A stretch of DNA of 64,000 nucleotides, taken from contig CBDDOY010000002.1 in the NCBI GenBank assembly GCA_965232165.1, positions 930,001 through 994,000 on the forward strand. Direction: 5' to 3'. Below are positions 1 through 8,892 of the stretch, one piece after another (position 1 is the first letter of the stretch; every line of letters starts with the position of its first letter). Made by a program: the position numbers and the translations under genes. The notes beneath the pieces are model-generated. The model saw only the letters and a program-made list of their open reading frames with translations, was not told the origin of the DNA and made no database searches. The DNA is from UBA2779 sp965232165. Its GTDB lineage: Bacteria; Spirochaetota; Spirochaetia; DSM-2461.

Positions 1-2
1 AT

Positions 3-953
3 GCGGAGATGAAACAGAAGATATCGAATTTCACCAACATCGATTATGAATGTGTCCTATCGGCCTGCGATGTCCATTCCACGATTTACGAAATACCCAT
101 CGTATACCGCAAACAGGGAATGGACAGAATTGTGTGCGAACGCATGGGTCTGCCCTATGGGGAGGATCGTTTTCAGGACTGGCTGGATTTGAAAAATATC
201 TGGCATGGCGCCGAAAGGACGCTGGAGATCGCCATGGTAGGGAAATACATCGATCTTGATGATTCCTATAAGTCCATCGATGAAGCCCTGGTGCATGGAT
301 CCCTCGCGAACAAGGTGCGTCTGAAAATCCGTAAGATTGATTCTGAATCCATCCCGACACCCGAGTCCGCACAAAGAACTCTGGACGGGGTCCAGGGGAT
401 TCTGATACCGGGGGGATTCGGCAGCAGAGGCATTCAAGGCATGATTGAGGCCGCAAAAATGGCACGGGAAGGGAACATACCTTATTTAGGAATATGCCTG
501 GGAATGCAGATCCAAGTCATCGAATGGGCGCGCAGTGTTTTGGGCATGCAGAATGCCAACAGCGCAGAATTCATCCCCGATGGAGAAACCAATGTGATTG
601 CGCTCCTGGAGGAACAGATCGATATAACCCAGTATGGCGGAACGATGCGGCTGGGTGTGGGAGAATCGAAGACCATGGCCAATACACATATCCACTCGGC
701 CTATGGTCAACCCATTATCAGAGAACGTCACCGCCATCGCTATGAGGTAAACAATGCCTATCGCTATGAATTGAGCAAGTCCGGCCTGATCTTCTCAGCG
801 TTCACCCCTGATGGCTGTCTGGTGGAATCCGCAGAATGGCCGGAACATATATGGTCGGTGGGCGTACAGTTTCACCCGGAGTTCACCTCTAAACCGATAA
901 GCCCCGGTCCCCTGTTTCGGGATTTCATTGCCGCGGTCGGCCGGCAATTCTGA
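3..953 (+). CDS. pyrG: CTP synthase, C-terminal part (cut by window start)
   Basis: CTP synthase makes CTP from UTP, ATP and glutamine in the cytoplasm. The window begins inside the gene, so only the end of the synthetase domain and the whole class I glutamine amidotransferase domain are present. The opening residues match the internal segment around the family's 'DVxSIYEIP' stretch, so the first in-frame ATG at 9 is not the true start. The amidotransferase nucleophile sits in YLGICLGMQ (about residue 163 of the visible part) and the His-Glu pair in VQFHPEF near the end. The family is usually about 530-550 residues, so roughly 230 residues lie upstream of the window. No oddities are seen in the visible part. 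Confidence 0.95.
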   Translation, partial: AEMKQKISNFTNIDYECVLSACDVHSTIYEIPIVYRKQGMDRIVCERMGLPYGEDRFQDWLDLKNIWHGAERTLEIAMVGKYIDLDDSYKSIDEALVHGSLANKVRLKIRKIDSESIPTPESAQRTLDGVQGILIPGGFGSRGIQGMIEAAKMAREGNIPYLGICLGMQIQVIEWARSVLGMQNANSAEFIPDGETNVIALLEEQIDITQYGGTMRLGVGESKTMANTHIHSAYGQPIIRERHRHRYEVNNAYRYELSKSGLIFSAFTPDGCLVESAEWPEHIWSVGVQFHPEFTSKPISPGPLFRDFIAAVGRQF

Positions 954-1030
954 CAATGCTGTAACTTGTCCTTTCTTCTTGTCGGCAGTATTATCGTATA
1001 AACAGTGCTTCTGATATTGGGAGGGTTACC

Positions 1031-1366
1031 ATGAAAAGCACCGATTTAGAGCGTAGAGACCGCGAGATAAAGAGGGCAAAGAAGAGGCAGTTGATTCTTA
1101 AACGCAAGGGTCAACGAGATGCCCGGACACCCGGCGACTATATCAATCTTTTCGAAGAAGCGTTTTTTTTCGATGCTAAGAAAATATACAACATCGAAAT
1201 GAGTGAGGACATCCTGATGCTTCTCGAAGAAATGAAAGAAGAACTCGCAGAGAAGCATTGGGCCAATGTCATTCGTAAGGCCGTGAAGAAAACCAAGGTT
1301 GAACAGAAAGATGCGGCCATCAGACAACTGGCCGATCTTGCGGAAATTGATCTTTCTGCCCAATAA
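1031..1366 (+). CDS. Small basic hypothetical protein
   Basis: I do not recognise this 111-residue protein. The N-terminal third is very rich in Lys and Arg (residues 1-35), followed by an acidic, helix-prone segment containing FEEAFFFDAKKIYN and a run of Leu/Glu. No signal peptide, membrane segment or cysteine motif is visible. An AGGG Shine-Dalgarno-like sequence lies just before the ATG, which supports the start. It follows pyrG by 77 bases on the same strand and could be co-transcribed with it. It converges on the ferredoxin-thioredoxin reductase gene with only 8 bases between them. Confidence 0.6.
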   Translation: MKSTDLERRDREIKRAKKRQLILKRKGQRDARTPGDYINLFEEAFFFDAKKIYNIEMSEDILMLLEEMKEELAEKHWANVIRKAVKKTKVEQKDAAIRQLADLAEIDLSAQ

Positions 1367-1374
1367 GCACGGTA

Positions 1375-1695
1375 TCAGGGAAATTGATTCTCCGGCCGCC
1401 TTTCCGGGATACTATTGACCTCCTCTCCTGAAGCCGCCATTTGGCCGGAAAGAAACAGGCCGCAATAGCAGTGGCCATATTCTGCGATATCCTCGGCGGC
1501 ATAGTCACAAGGACAGATGATATCCTTATCTTGATTCTTATTGCCTGTCCCATCACGGCAGGGGCACAGCCGGTAGCCATAAGCTTCAAAGTTTTGATCG
1601 AGACCCGTAATGACTGTATCGAGGAAGCATTCATTGCCCTGAACCTTCCACCCACGTTCAACGGCAGTTTTTTGTACAAACAAGCTTGTGTCCAT
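1375..1695 (-). CDS. Ferredoxin-thioredoxin reductase catalytic-subunit-like protein
   Basis: The protein carries the cysteine signature of the catalytic subunit of ferredoxin:thioredoxin reductase: RLCPCRD, then IICPCDY, then GHCYCGLF. In the family these cysteines hold a [4Fe-4S] cluster and an adjacent redox-active disulfide that pass electrons from ferredoxin to a thioredoxin-type partner. The ATG at 1695 is preferred over an in-frame upstream codon because AGAGG lies 6-7 bases upstream and the resulting ~106 residues fit the family. The glutaredoxin-like gene ends 8 bases upstream, so the two are probably one transcript and act together. There is no variable subunit gene next to it, which is usual for the bacterial anaerobe versions. 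Confidence 0.88.
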   Translation of the reverse strand: MDTSLFVQKTAVERGWKVQGNECFLDTVITGLDQNFEAYGYRLCPCRDGTGNKNQDKDIICPCDYAAEDIAEYGHCYCGLFLSGQMAASGEEVNSIPERRPENQFP

Positions 1696-1703
1696 ATAAA
1701 CCT

Positions 1704-2003
1704 CTAGTAGGGGATGGCCTTGTCCCATTGGCTTCGAATGAACCCAACGAGCACTCTTTCGCCGTACATCACTAAAGACGGATAAGAAAGTCGTCTTGCA
1801 AATTTCTCATTAAATTCGGTTTTTATTGAAATCTTCTCCTCCTTGGGAATGGTATCAAGGTCAAGATAACGATAAGAGACACCCCTGAAATCCAAGTAAT
1901 CTCTAGCGATGCCGCACAAACCACATTTCGAGAGGCTGAGCAAGGTGAAATCTTCCGCATTTCCGATTCCGTTAATCTCAATCCAATCATGATTATCAAG
2001 CAT
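1704..2003 (-). CDS. Glutaredoxin/thioredoxin-like protein
   Basis: A 99-residue thioredoxin-fold protein with a CxxC active site (SLSKCGLCGIARDYL) near residues 25-40. A cis-proline-like position follows at LSYPSLVMYGERVLVGF, as in glutaredoxins and NrdH-type redoxins. The gene lies directly upstream of the ferredoxin-thioredoxin reductase catalytic subunit on the same strand. The likely reading is that this small redoxin is the electron acceptor of that reductase. A GAGGTG ribosome-binding site precedes the ATG. The active-site dipeptide Gly-Leu is unlike the usual Pro-Tyr of glutaredoxins, so the physiological substrate cannot be told from sequence. Confidence 0.78.
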   Translation of the reverse strand: MLDNHDWIEINGIGNAEDFTLLSLSKCGLCGIARDYLDFRGVSYRYLDLDTIPKEEKISIKTEFNEKFARRLSYPSLVMYGERVLVGFIRSQWDKAIPY

Positions 2004-2348
2004 TTATCTCACCTCTTCCCGTAGACTATCGGCCGCATTAGGCTTACCGCCATGCCGCATTGAACATGCTCATACATGGGAGTCTGTGAAATTGGCATAA
2101 GACATCCAAGATACTTTGACCTCAGATTGAACCATTCACAAACACGGGCTCACCAAAGCAAACCGAGCCTGCCGGACTTCATTCTCCTGGTCCGTTCTTT
2201 CCCTGTGTTCCTGCTGCTTCGCTGCAAAATTCTCACACCGCTCAAATTTCGCTCCGCTTCTGCCGCCTTGTATCAGAAAAAACTATCAAAACGGACGGTG
2301 CCGCTAAAAAAGTCCATAGGGCGCCCGCAGACTCCCAGCCCCCAATCT
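2004..2348. other. Gene-free stretch with degenerate repeat sequence
   Basis: No convincing gene is seen here. The part from about 2210 to 2310 contains pieces that recall the dispersed MITE family (for example CTTCTGCCGCCTTGTATCAG and a terminal-like GGTGCCGCTAAAAAA), so it is probably an old decayed copy. The remainder shows nothing recognisable. Confidence 0.35.
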
Positions 2349-2978
2349 TCATGCCGGATCACCGATGAGCGGCTCCTCTCTTACGAATCTACGGATTTCC
2401 GCAATGAGTTCCCCGTAAAACTGTGCCGCCGGAAGCTGAGGATACTGCTCCCTGATGGCCTGCGGCGCACGAAAGAGCATACCAGAATGAGCGGACAGAA
2501 GCATGGAGACATCGTTAAAGGAGTCTCCGGCGGCGAATACACGGAGTCCCATCGCCTTGAAGGATTCGACAGCCTTGCGTTTGCCGTCCTTCTGCCGCAG
2601 CCTGTAGCCGAGGATGCGTTCAGATGAATCTGTTATCAAGGTATTGCAAAACAAAGTGGGCCAGTGCAATTTGCACATAAGCGGGGAGGCAAACTGCTCA
2701 AAGGTATCGGAAAGGATGACCAACTGGGTTTCCGAACGAACCTGATCGATGAATTCTAAGGCATCATCAAATGGGTCGAGAGCGGCAATAACCTCTTGTA
2801 TGTGCCTGAGCGTTATTCCTTCCCTATTCAGTATTTCGAGCCGGTGATTCATCAGCTCATCATAGTCGCTTATATCCCTGGTTGTGAGTTTCAATTCGTC
2901 AATACGGGTGTCCCGGGCCACGGCAATCCAGATTTCCGGAACAAGAACCCCTTCGAGGTCGAGGCAGATAACTTCCAT
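2349..2978 (-). CDS. thrH: ThrH: phosphoserine phosphatase / homoserine phosphotransferase
   Basis: A 209-residue HAD-superfamily enzyme that follows the ThrH family almost end to end, opening with CLDLEGVLVPEIWIAVA and carrying ILSDTFEQF, RQKDGKRKAV and AAGDSFNDVSML. In ThrH the first Asp of the DLEG motif is the phospho-acceptor, the Ser/Thr of SDT is motif II, and Lys plus the GDSFND motif complete the site. The family dephosphorylates phosphoserine and can transfer the phosphate to homoserine, linking serine and threonine synthesis. Length is normal (about 200-210). A GGAG-type ribosome-binding site precedes the ATG. It is alone between repeat-rich gaps, with no serine or threonine genes beside it. 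Confidence 0.93.
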   Translation of the reverse strand: MEVICLDLEGVLVPEIWIAVARDTRIDELKLTTRDISDYDELMNHRLEILNREGITLRHIQEVIAALDPFDDALEFIDQVRSETQLVILSDTFEQFASPLMCKLHWPTLFCNTLITDSSERILGYRLRQKDGKRKAVESFKAMGLRVFAAGDSFNDVSMLLSAHSGMLFRAPQAIREQYPQLPAAQFYGELIAEIRRFVREEPLIGDPA

Positions 2979-3003
2979 TTACTTTCTCCACTGGTATTAT
3001 ATA

Positions 3004-3125
3004 ACGGGTATTTCTAAAAAATCCACTAAGTCTCCGGCTCGATTTTTTCCGCCGGCCTGTGCGTGTTCTGCACACAGACCGCTGTTGTGCCGTAAAATGC
3101 TCACATAGCTTAGCTAACAGAATAA
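3004..3125. repeat. Degenerate MITE-family relic
   Basis: The sequence keeps the order of the ~162-bp MITE family seen elsewhere in the window (TTCTAAAAAATCC, then a TCGATTTTTTCCGCC-like segment, then AAAATGCTCACATAGCTTA) but is diverged and carries an insert GCCTGTGCGTGTTCTGCACAC that also appears in other copies. No clear target duplication is visible. Confidence 0.45.
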
Positions 3126-3137
3126 CCCGAATGACAG

Positions 3138-3264
3138 GCGCAAGGGATTGCAGCGGAAATGCCGCTGGCAGCCCCGGCGATTGGCAATGAGCCGGGGGGT
3201 CAGGCTGCCAGAGCAAGGCATTGGAGCGGAAAGCCCGACCCGAAGGGGTGCGCCCAAATATTGG
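3138..3264 (+). repeat. GC-rich structured repeat, copy 1
   Basis: First of four dispersed copies (others near 20.5, 54.3 and 63.8 kb). Each has two similar half-motifs, AGGGATTGCAGCGGAAATGCC at the start and AGGCATTGGAGCGGAAAGCCC near the end, around a hairpin. Here the outer arms are CTGGCAGCC and GGCTGCCAG and the inner arms CCCCGGC and GCCGGGG, with loop GATTGGCAATGA. Arm bases change in a paired way between copies. The element lies in the gap upstream of the EF-G gene. It may be a small RNA, a REP-like element or a passenger repeat; function unknown. Confidence 0.7.
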
Positions 3265-3461
3265 ATTATCTAAGGTTCGGAACGCCGGCTTGAGCTTCTA
3301 CCGCCTCGCATCTAAGAACCTTTCTGCCAGATTCAAAAAAAATGTTTCTTGAGGTGCCCAAATGAATCACCCGATACATATTAAAGGGATAGACCAATTT
3401 TCAACAGACCGTTATACTACGGCGAATTTCATCAGCATAAAGAGTATTGGAGCAGTACAAT

Positions 3462-5534
3462 ATGAGTTTTGACATAGAGAAAATGCGGAATATCGGGATC
3501 AGCGCCCATATTGATTCAGGGAAAACCACGTTGACCGAACGCATTTTATTCTTCTGTCAGAAGATACATGCCATTCATGAGGTGCGCGGCAAGGACGGTA
3601 TCGGGGCCACCATGGATTCCATGGAACTCGAACGAGAGCGCGGCATCACCATCTCGTCGGCCGCTACCAACGTCGAATGGAAAGATTATCAGGTCAATAT
3701 CATCGACACGCCGGGGCATGTCGATTTCACCATCGAGGTAGAACGCGCTCTGAGAGTTCTCGACGGGGCAATCCTCGTGCTTTGTTCGGTCGGCGGTGTT
3801 CAGAGCCAGTCCATCACTGTCGATAGACAGTTAAAGCGCTATAGAGTGCCTCGAATCGCCTTCATCAACAAGACAGACCGGACCGGAGCGAATCCGGACA
3901 AGGTGCGCAGCCAGCTTGAGAAGAAACTGGGGCTCAATGCCGTAATGATGCAGGCGCCCATCGGTTTGGAAGACAGTCATCAGGGTGTCATTGACCTCGT
4001 CTCCATGAAGGCCCTCTACTTCGACGGCGATGAGAATCATTCTGTCCGCGAGGCCGAAATTCCTTCTGAACTCCTTTCAGAGGCCCAAGAGAAGCGAGAA
4101 ATCATGCTTGAAGCGGTTTCGATGTTTGATGATGCGCTGATGGAGAAGGTCATGGAAGACGAATCCATCCCCGATGCTCTTATCCATAAGGCCATACGCA
4201 TCGGTACGCTTAGGAATGAGCTTGTCCCTGTCTATATCGGCAGCGCCTACAAGAACAAGGGAGTTCAGCCGCTTCTCGATGCCGTAAAAAACTATCTTCC
4301 ATGTCCATCGGATGTAAAAAACGAGGCCATGGACTTGGATAAGAATGAGGCCATGGTGGAAATCCGCCCCGATCCTGCCAAATCCACCGTAGCCCTGGCC
4401 TTCAAGCTCGAAGACGGGCAGTATGGTCAGCTTACCTACATCAGGATATACCAGGGGACCATCAGGAAGGGGGCGGATTTATTCAATGTCCGCACTAAAC
4501 GCAAATTCAAGGTGGGCCGTCTGGTAAGAATGCACGCCGACTCCATGGAAGACATCAGCGAGGCGGGCGCCGGCGACATCGTCGCCTTATTCGGCATTGA
4601 CTGCGCCTCCGGCGACACCTTCTGCGGTGTTGATCTCAACCTCACGATGACCTCGATGTATATTCCAGAGCCGGTGATTTCTCTATCGGTTCAACCAAAG
4701 GACAAATCCGCCTCCGATAAGATGGCCAAAGCGCTGGGCCGCTTCACCAAGGAAGACCCCACCTTCCGCACCTATGTCGACCATGAAACAAACGACACCA
4801 TCATTCAGGGCATGGGCGAACTTCATCTTGATGTGTACATTGAGCGAATGCGCCGTGAGTATAAGGCCGATGTTCAGACCGGAGCGCCGCAGGTGGCCTA
4901 TAGGGAGGCCATCACCAGACGGGTTGAATGGGAATACGTCCACAAGAAGCAAACCGGCGGTTCCGGGCAATACGCGAAAATCAATGGCATAATGGAACCC
5001 TTTGACGGGGATGAAACCTATTCATTTACGAGCCTGGTCAAAGGCGGCAACATCCCCACGGAATTCATTCCCTCATGCAGCAAGGGGTTTCAAACCGCCA
5101 TGGCCAAGGGCGCCCTCCTCGGTTTTCCAATCATAAACGTGAAGATGACAGTTGTCGACGGCGCCTCCCATTCGGTGGACTCCTCGGATATGGCTTTTCA
5201 GACCGCGGCCCTCATGGGGTTCCGAGACGCCTACAAAAAAGCCCGCCCCATCATTCTGGAACCCGTCATGAAGGTTTCAATCGAGGGTCCGACCGAGTTT
5301 CAGGGCAGCATCTTCGGAAGCATCAATCAGCGCAGGGGCATGATAGTCTCATCCCAGGAAGAAGGTCATAGTTGTACCGTTGAAGCAGAAGTTCCTTTGA
5401 GTGAGATGTTCGGATACTCGACGACCCTCAGATCATCCACCCAGGGAAAAGCCGAATTCACAATGGAATTCGCCAAATATGCCAGAGTTCCTCAGTCCAT
5501 CAGTGAGGAACTCATAAGGAACAAAAATGGTTAA
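3462..5534 (+). CDS. fusA: Elongation factor G, spirochaetal/mitochondrial type
   Basis: A full-length translational GTPase that drives tRNA-mRNA translocation on the ribosome. The P-loop reads AHIDSGKTTLTERILF, followed by GITISSAAT (switch I), DTPGHVDF (G3) and NKTDR (G4), then domains II-V including the EF-G domain IV segment VKGGNIPTEFIP. The GKDGIGATMDSMELERERG stretch is typical of the spirochaetal spEFG1 / mitochondrial EF-G1 group rather than the common bacterial EF-G, so a second EF-G elsewhere in the genome is likely. The ATG at 3462 is chosen because GGAG lies about 9 bases upstream; an in-frame TTG at 3447 overlaps that site. The next gene overlaps its end by 8 bases. Confidence 0.93.
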   Translation: MSFDIEKMRNIGISAHIDSGKTTLTERILFFCQKIHAIHEVRGKDGIGATMDSMELERERGITISSAATNVEWKDYQVNIIDTPGHVDFTIEVERALRVLDGAILVLCSVGGVQSQSITVDRQLKRYRVPRIAFINKTDRTGANPDKVRSQLEKKLGLNAVMMQAPIGLEDSHQGVIDLVSMKALYFDGDENHSVREAEIPSELLSEAQEKREIMLEAVSMFDDALMEKVMEDESIPDALIHKAIRIGTLRNELVPVYIGSAYKNKGVQPLLDAVKNYLPCPSDVKNEAMDLDKNEAMVEIRPDPAKSTVALAFKLEDGQYGQLTYIRIYQGTIRKGADLFNVRTKRKFKVGRLVRMHADSMEDISEAGAGDIVALFGIDCASGDTFCGVDLNLTMTSMYIPEPVISLSVQPKDKSASDKMAKALGRFTKEDPTFRTYVDHETNDTIIQGMGELHLDVYIERMRREYKADVQTGAPQVAYREAITRRVEWEYVHKKQTGGSGQYAKINGIMEPFDGDETYSFTSLVKGGNIPTEFIPSCSKGFQTAMAKGALLGFPIINVKMTVVDGASHSVDSSDMAFQTAALMGFRDAYKKARPIILEPVMKVSIEGPTEFQGSIFGSINQRRGMIVSSQEEGHSCTVEAEVPLSEMFGYSTTLRSSTQGKAEFTMEFAKYARVPQSISEELIRNKNG

Positions 5535-6240
5535 ACAGGAATTGCTCAAAAAGAGTCCGCTAAGAAAGCTCGACAACTCCATCCATGGCGGTTTGGGCGC
5601 CGGGCGAATCGGAATTATCGCATCCCGCCGCGGAATAGGAAAAACGGCCTGTCTCGTTCACATCGCCACCGATAAGCTCATGGCCGGGAAGCATGTCATC
5701 CATGTATCCTATGCGAAAAACACCGATCACATCATCAGGTGGTATGAGGATATATTCAAGGAAATCAGCTCCAAGCGCAGCCTAGAGAACGCCATGACGG
5801 TTCACGATGAGATAATCCATAACAGGGTTATCATGAATTTCAGTCAGAAGGGCACAGTCGTGAAACAGGTCATCGCCAGTTTGACCGCAATGATACTGCA
5901 TGGTCAGTTGGAAACAGATGTTGTCGTCATTGACGGCTTCGATTTCACCGCGGCGGCAGAACAAGATGTGATTGAATTCAGAAATTTCGCGGCAGACCGG
6001 AAGGTGGAACTCTGGTTCTCAGATGATTATCATCGGGACGATATAGACGGGGCCATTCTCAATGAAAAAGGAATACCCATGAATTTGGTGCCCTATCTGG
6101 AATTGATTGACGTCATTATCACTCTAAGAGCCGAGAAAGATGCCCTTCATCTCTACCTTGTCAAAGACCACGACAGGACTGTAGGCGCAGATTTGCCACT
6201 CAGACTCGATCCGAAAACCCTGCTCATAGCAGCCCTATAA
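5527..6240 (+). CDS. P-loop ATPase, RecA/KaiC-like, function unknown
   Basis: A 237-residue cytoplasmic protein with a Walker A motif in ASRRGIGKTACLVHIA (about residues 33-48) preceded by a GGLGAGRIGII strand, and a Walker B-like strand DVVVIDGFDF. This is the layout of RecA/DnaB/KaiC-type ATPases, which grip DNA or act as molecular switches, but no helicase-specific motif is seen. The gene starts inside the last codons of the EF-G gene (8-base overlap), so translation is very likely coupled and the two are one operon. That pairing suggests a role tied to translation or growth control, but this is inference only. Confidence 0.65.
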   Translation: MVKQELLKKSPLRKLDNSIHGGLGAGRIGIIASRRGIGKTACLVHIATDKLMAGKHVIHVSYAKNTDHIIRWYEDIFKEISSKRSLENAMTVHDEIIHNRVIMNFSQKGTVVKQVIASLTAMILHGQLETDVVVIDGFDFTAAAEQDVIEFRNFAADRKVELWFSDDYHRDDIDGAILNEKGIPMNLVPYLELIDVIITLRAEKDALHLYLVKDHDRTVGADLPLRLDPKTLLIAAL

Positions 6241-6248
6241 AGCCATCT

Positions 6249-7673
6249 CTAAAGCTTGGAAATAAGCATGGAACATTTTCCTGAAGGTATGGGCAGAGTT
6301 TTGTTCTTATCCTCATCCAGCAGATGAATCGAGAAATAGTAGAGCTTCTCGGATTCCAGTTGTATCTCCCATCCCCAGTTGGATTTGCTGCTAATAATTG
6401 TAACCCTGTTGCGTCTGAGCGGGAGATTTTCGATTCCCATCAGTTCCAGGGTCGGGACATACCAATCAACGGTTTTTCTTGGAAGACTGACATAGAGGCC
6501 GACGATGTTCTCAATCATCAATGCGATGGTGGAAAGGCCGGCATAGGCGAGGCTTAACGGCCTGTTCCACTCATCATTCCCCGGCCAAACAGCCGGACCT
6601 TCCTTGAGCGGCTTGTAGGCATTCCACAATGTTCCTCTCTTCCCTCCATCCAGATGAAAGGTGTCAAATATGAAGTACATATGCCGGATGGCCGCCTCAC
6701 GGGCCAGAGCGTATTGGCCATATCTTTCAAGACCCTTGATCACCATATAAGTCAAGGCAGGGAACACGGAGCCACATGCTCCGCCGCCGTTTTCGTCAAA
6801 GCCTTCCTCATCAACTGCCAAGGTGGGAAAGGGATTCTCCGTACCGAAGGTATCGGTGTTTCTCAGATGAGCAAACAGCCCCTCTGCCCTGTCATCATTG
6901 GGAATTTCGGCAAGAAGCGTCCAGAAGGCGGCAATCGTCTTCACCTTAATGCGCTTCTCATCGGCATCAAGATCGTAATATATCCTGTCATTAGGATCCC
7001 ACATCAATGAGTTAATACGGGTTTTAAGAGAGAAGTATTGCCGCTTAAACCGGAAACCCAATTCCTTATCGTTCATTATATCCGCCAATGCCGCCATATA
7101 TAACGCGTTGATGGCCACCTGGGCATTGAAATCAATGGGATACTTCACGTCTCCACGCGGCGCATTAGGCATCATGCTTACCGCGTGAGGAGGCGCATAA
7201 AGCCCATTTTCTTCCTTGAAGTTCGTTCCTAACCAGTTGTGATAGGCTATCAAATTCGGCATGATGGTTTTTAACCGCAATTTCAGCCCAGCCTTGTGAT
7301 ATAAGTTATATTCAACCCATGCCAGCATTGGCGGAGACAGGCCTTCCGGATTAGTTTCGGTAAGAATCGGTTTCCCCTCAATCAGGCTGTAGTGCCCGCG
7401 AATCGCACCGGATTCCTCCTGTAGAGAATAGAAATTGTCCAACATGGGGCCAACAGGATATCTCTTATTGAAATAAACGAGGAAGAAGGAAGAAAGACAG
7501 CATTCAAATAGGCTCAATTCTTTGTCGCCCTGATAAACATAGGATGGATTCTTGATGCCTGTGGAGGGTTCTGCCCTATACCAGAAATCATTCATCCATG
7601 CCCATGTCCGCTCATAGATATCGACAAAGTCTTGATCATAGTAATGTATCAGTGGAAATTCTTTCTTGAGCAC
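6249..7673 (-). CDS. (alpha/alpha)6-barrel glycoside hydrolase, GH63/trehalase-like
   Basis: The protein reads as a single (alpha/alpha)6 glycosidase domain of the GH63/GH37/MGH1-like kind: WMNDFWYR near the start, SPPMLAWVEYNLY, DFNAQVAINALYMAALA, then GGGACGSVFPALTYMVI, GTLWNAYKPL and PGNDEWNRPLSLAYAG. These alternating helix segments with conserved acidic and aromatic residues fit enzymes that trim glucose or mannose from small sugars or glycerates, but the substrate cannot be told. No signal peptide, so it should act in the cytoplasm. A GTG at 7673 is preferred as start because GAGGGAG sits 5 bases upstream; an upstream in-frame TTG overlaps this site. It converges with the P-loop ATPase gene. 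Confidence 0.75.
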   Translation of the reverse strand: MLKKEFPLIHYYDQDFVDIYERTWAWMNDFWYRAEPSTGIKNPSYVYQGDKELSLFECCLSSFFLVYFNKRYPVGPMLDNFYSLQEESGAIRGHYSLIEGKPILTETNPEGLSPPMLAWVEYNLYHKAGLKLRLKTIMPNLIAYHNWLGTNFKEENGLYAPPHAVSMMPNAPRGDVKYPIDFNAQVAINALYMAALADIMNDKELGFRFKRQYFSLKTRINSLMWDPNDRIYYDLDADEKRIKVKTIAAFWTLLAEIPNDDRAEGLFAHLRNTDTFGTENPFPTLAVDEEGFDENGGGACGSVFPALTYMVIKGLERYGQYALAREAAIRHMYFIFDTFHLDGGKRGTLWNAYKPLKEGPAVWPGNDEWNRPLSLAYAGLSTIALMIENIVGLYVSLPRKTVDWYVPTLELMGIENLPLRRNRVTIISSKSNWGWEIQLESEKLYYFSIHLLDEDKNKTLPIPSGKCSMLISKL

Positions 7674-7889
7674 ATTTTCTCCCTCAGGATGCAAGTATGA
7701 TTGACAATACCGACTAGAGTAATGATACTCAATAAATTGACGGAATTCAAGCCCGTTATTTGCATGACTGCTGTATGATATGGCTATACAGAGAACTATC
7801 CCCGTGTGTCATAGCTTCTTGAGAATGGGGAAGGGGCAATTTTCACGGAGGGAGGGCACTCACCATTCCTAGGCGATGCTTTGCTTTAA
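7674..7889. other. Gene-free stretch upstream of the glycosidase
   Basis: No gene is seen between the glycosidase start and the MITE. The region should hold the glycosidase promoter, but no clear -35/-10 pair stands out. Confidence 0.4.
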
Positions 7890-8051
7890 GGGCACCTCTA
7901 AAAACCCCCATTTAGTTCTTGACTCGAACTTTTCCTCCGCTACTGCGTATCAAAATGCTCACGTAGCTTAAGCTGCGCCCTTAGCTTTTGCCGCCTTGTA
8001 TCGACAAAAATTTCTTCGTCAATTTCCTAAAGCTGTTTCTTAGAGGTGCCC
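7890..8051 (+). repeat. MITE copy A (162 bp, TTAA target duplication)
   Basis: A small non-coding element with inverted ends GGGCACCTCTAA and TTAGAGGTGCCC. It is flanked by TTAA at 7886-7889 and 8052-8055, which looks like a 4-bp target duplication. The middle holds the family core (TTAGTTCTTGACTCGA, AAAATGCTCACGTAGCTTAA, GCCGCCTTGTATCGAC). Near-identical copies lie at 12671, 17220, 27588 and 49435. No transposase with matching ends is present in the window. Confidence 0.85.
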
Positions 8052-8108
8052 TTAAGCAAGACAGGCCCCAAAAATGTCCTTTAGAACAAAAATCCATCTC
8101 TCAATACA

Positions 8109-8138
8109 CAAAAAAAAGGGATCCGCATGGATCCCTTT
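8109..8138 (-). terminator. Rho-independent terminator of the lipoprotein gene
   Basis: A perfect 10-bp stem AAAGGGATCC / GGATCCCTTT with loop ATGC, followed on the minus strand by a run of T. It lies about 40 bases past the stop codon of the minus-strand lipoprotein gene. Confidence 0.85.
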
Positions 8139-8176
8139 CGCAACTAGAAATTTCTTTTACTATATCCGCTTTGCGG

Positions 8177-8593
8177 TTACTCCGCTGCGGGTACGGTTAC
8201 CGTAACTGCAATCTCTGCGTTCTTGTTTCCGTCCGTATCTTGGACAGCGTCCTTGTCAATCGTAGCTTTGAGTGAATCACCGGCAGCAAAGGTCACTGAC
8301 GTAAACGTTATGTCAATTGTTCTATTATCTGCTCCCAGTGCAGCAGTCACGGGTGGTGCTGCGGCTGATGCAGTACCACTGACAGTCGTAACTATGCTAA
8401 TCTTGGCTTTCAGATCAACCCCGTCAACCACTGACACTTCTTCACTCAGAGTAAGTGTGTAAGCTGCCGCAGCCCCGGCTTCCAGCGGAACCTGTGTACC
8501 GGCAAACACCGGATTGCTAGAACTGGACTCACACGCAAGCATTCCAACTGCTAATAGAACAAAACCAAGAGTAGTTATTACCTTTCTTATCAT
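8177..8593 (-). CDS. Putative lipoprotein with Ig-like (bacterial surface) domain
   Basis: A 138-residue protein with a lipoprotein-type signal peptide ending in GMLAC (Cys21), followed by a Ser/Asn linker (ESSSSNP) and a Thr/Val/Ala-rich beta domain. The pattern of VxxxTLTLSEEV, a central VTAALGADNRTIDI and a closing AVTVTVPAAE resembles the SbsA/Big-type Ig-like repeats used in surface proteins. It is probably anchored in a membrane and faces the periplasm or outside. The exact role is unknown. It is a single-gene transcript with its own terminator downstream. Confidence 0.7.
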   Translation of the reverse strand: MIRKVITTLGFVLLAVGMLACESSSSNPVFAGTQVPLEAGAAAAYTLTLSEEVSVVDGVDLKAKISIVTTVSGTASAAAPPVTAALGADNRTIDITFTSVTFAAGDSLKATIDKDAVQDTDGNKNAEIAVTVTVPAAE

Positions 8594-8892
8594 AACTATT
8601 CTCCTTAATAAATAAAAATTTACCTTTCACAACTGGAAAGGCTTGTGTTTTCGGCATTCTTTCCTCGACAGCATGAAGATGCCGCCTGCAATCTGCCTTG
8701 AACTACGAACCCAATATACCGCAACCGGTAAAACCTGTCAAGCATTTCTCAAAAAGAATTCACAAATTCGGAAAAAAACGCCTCTCTGCATCTTGATTTC
8801 TCCATGAAGGCAGCAGTTTGTTTCCATAAATGACAAAATAAGATGGCAGTTTCCCCTCTTTACAATATAATCCCTCATCAAGATTTAGCCTA
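8594..8892. other. Divergent promoter region, lipoprotein / nucleotidyltransferase-EamA gene
   Basis: About 300 bases separate the two divergent genes. A stretch with TTGACAGG on the minus strand is present around 8740, but I cannot pair it convincingly with a -10 box. Nothing else is recognised. Confidence 0.35.
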
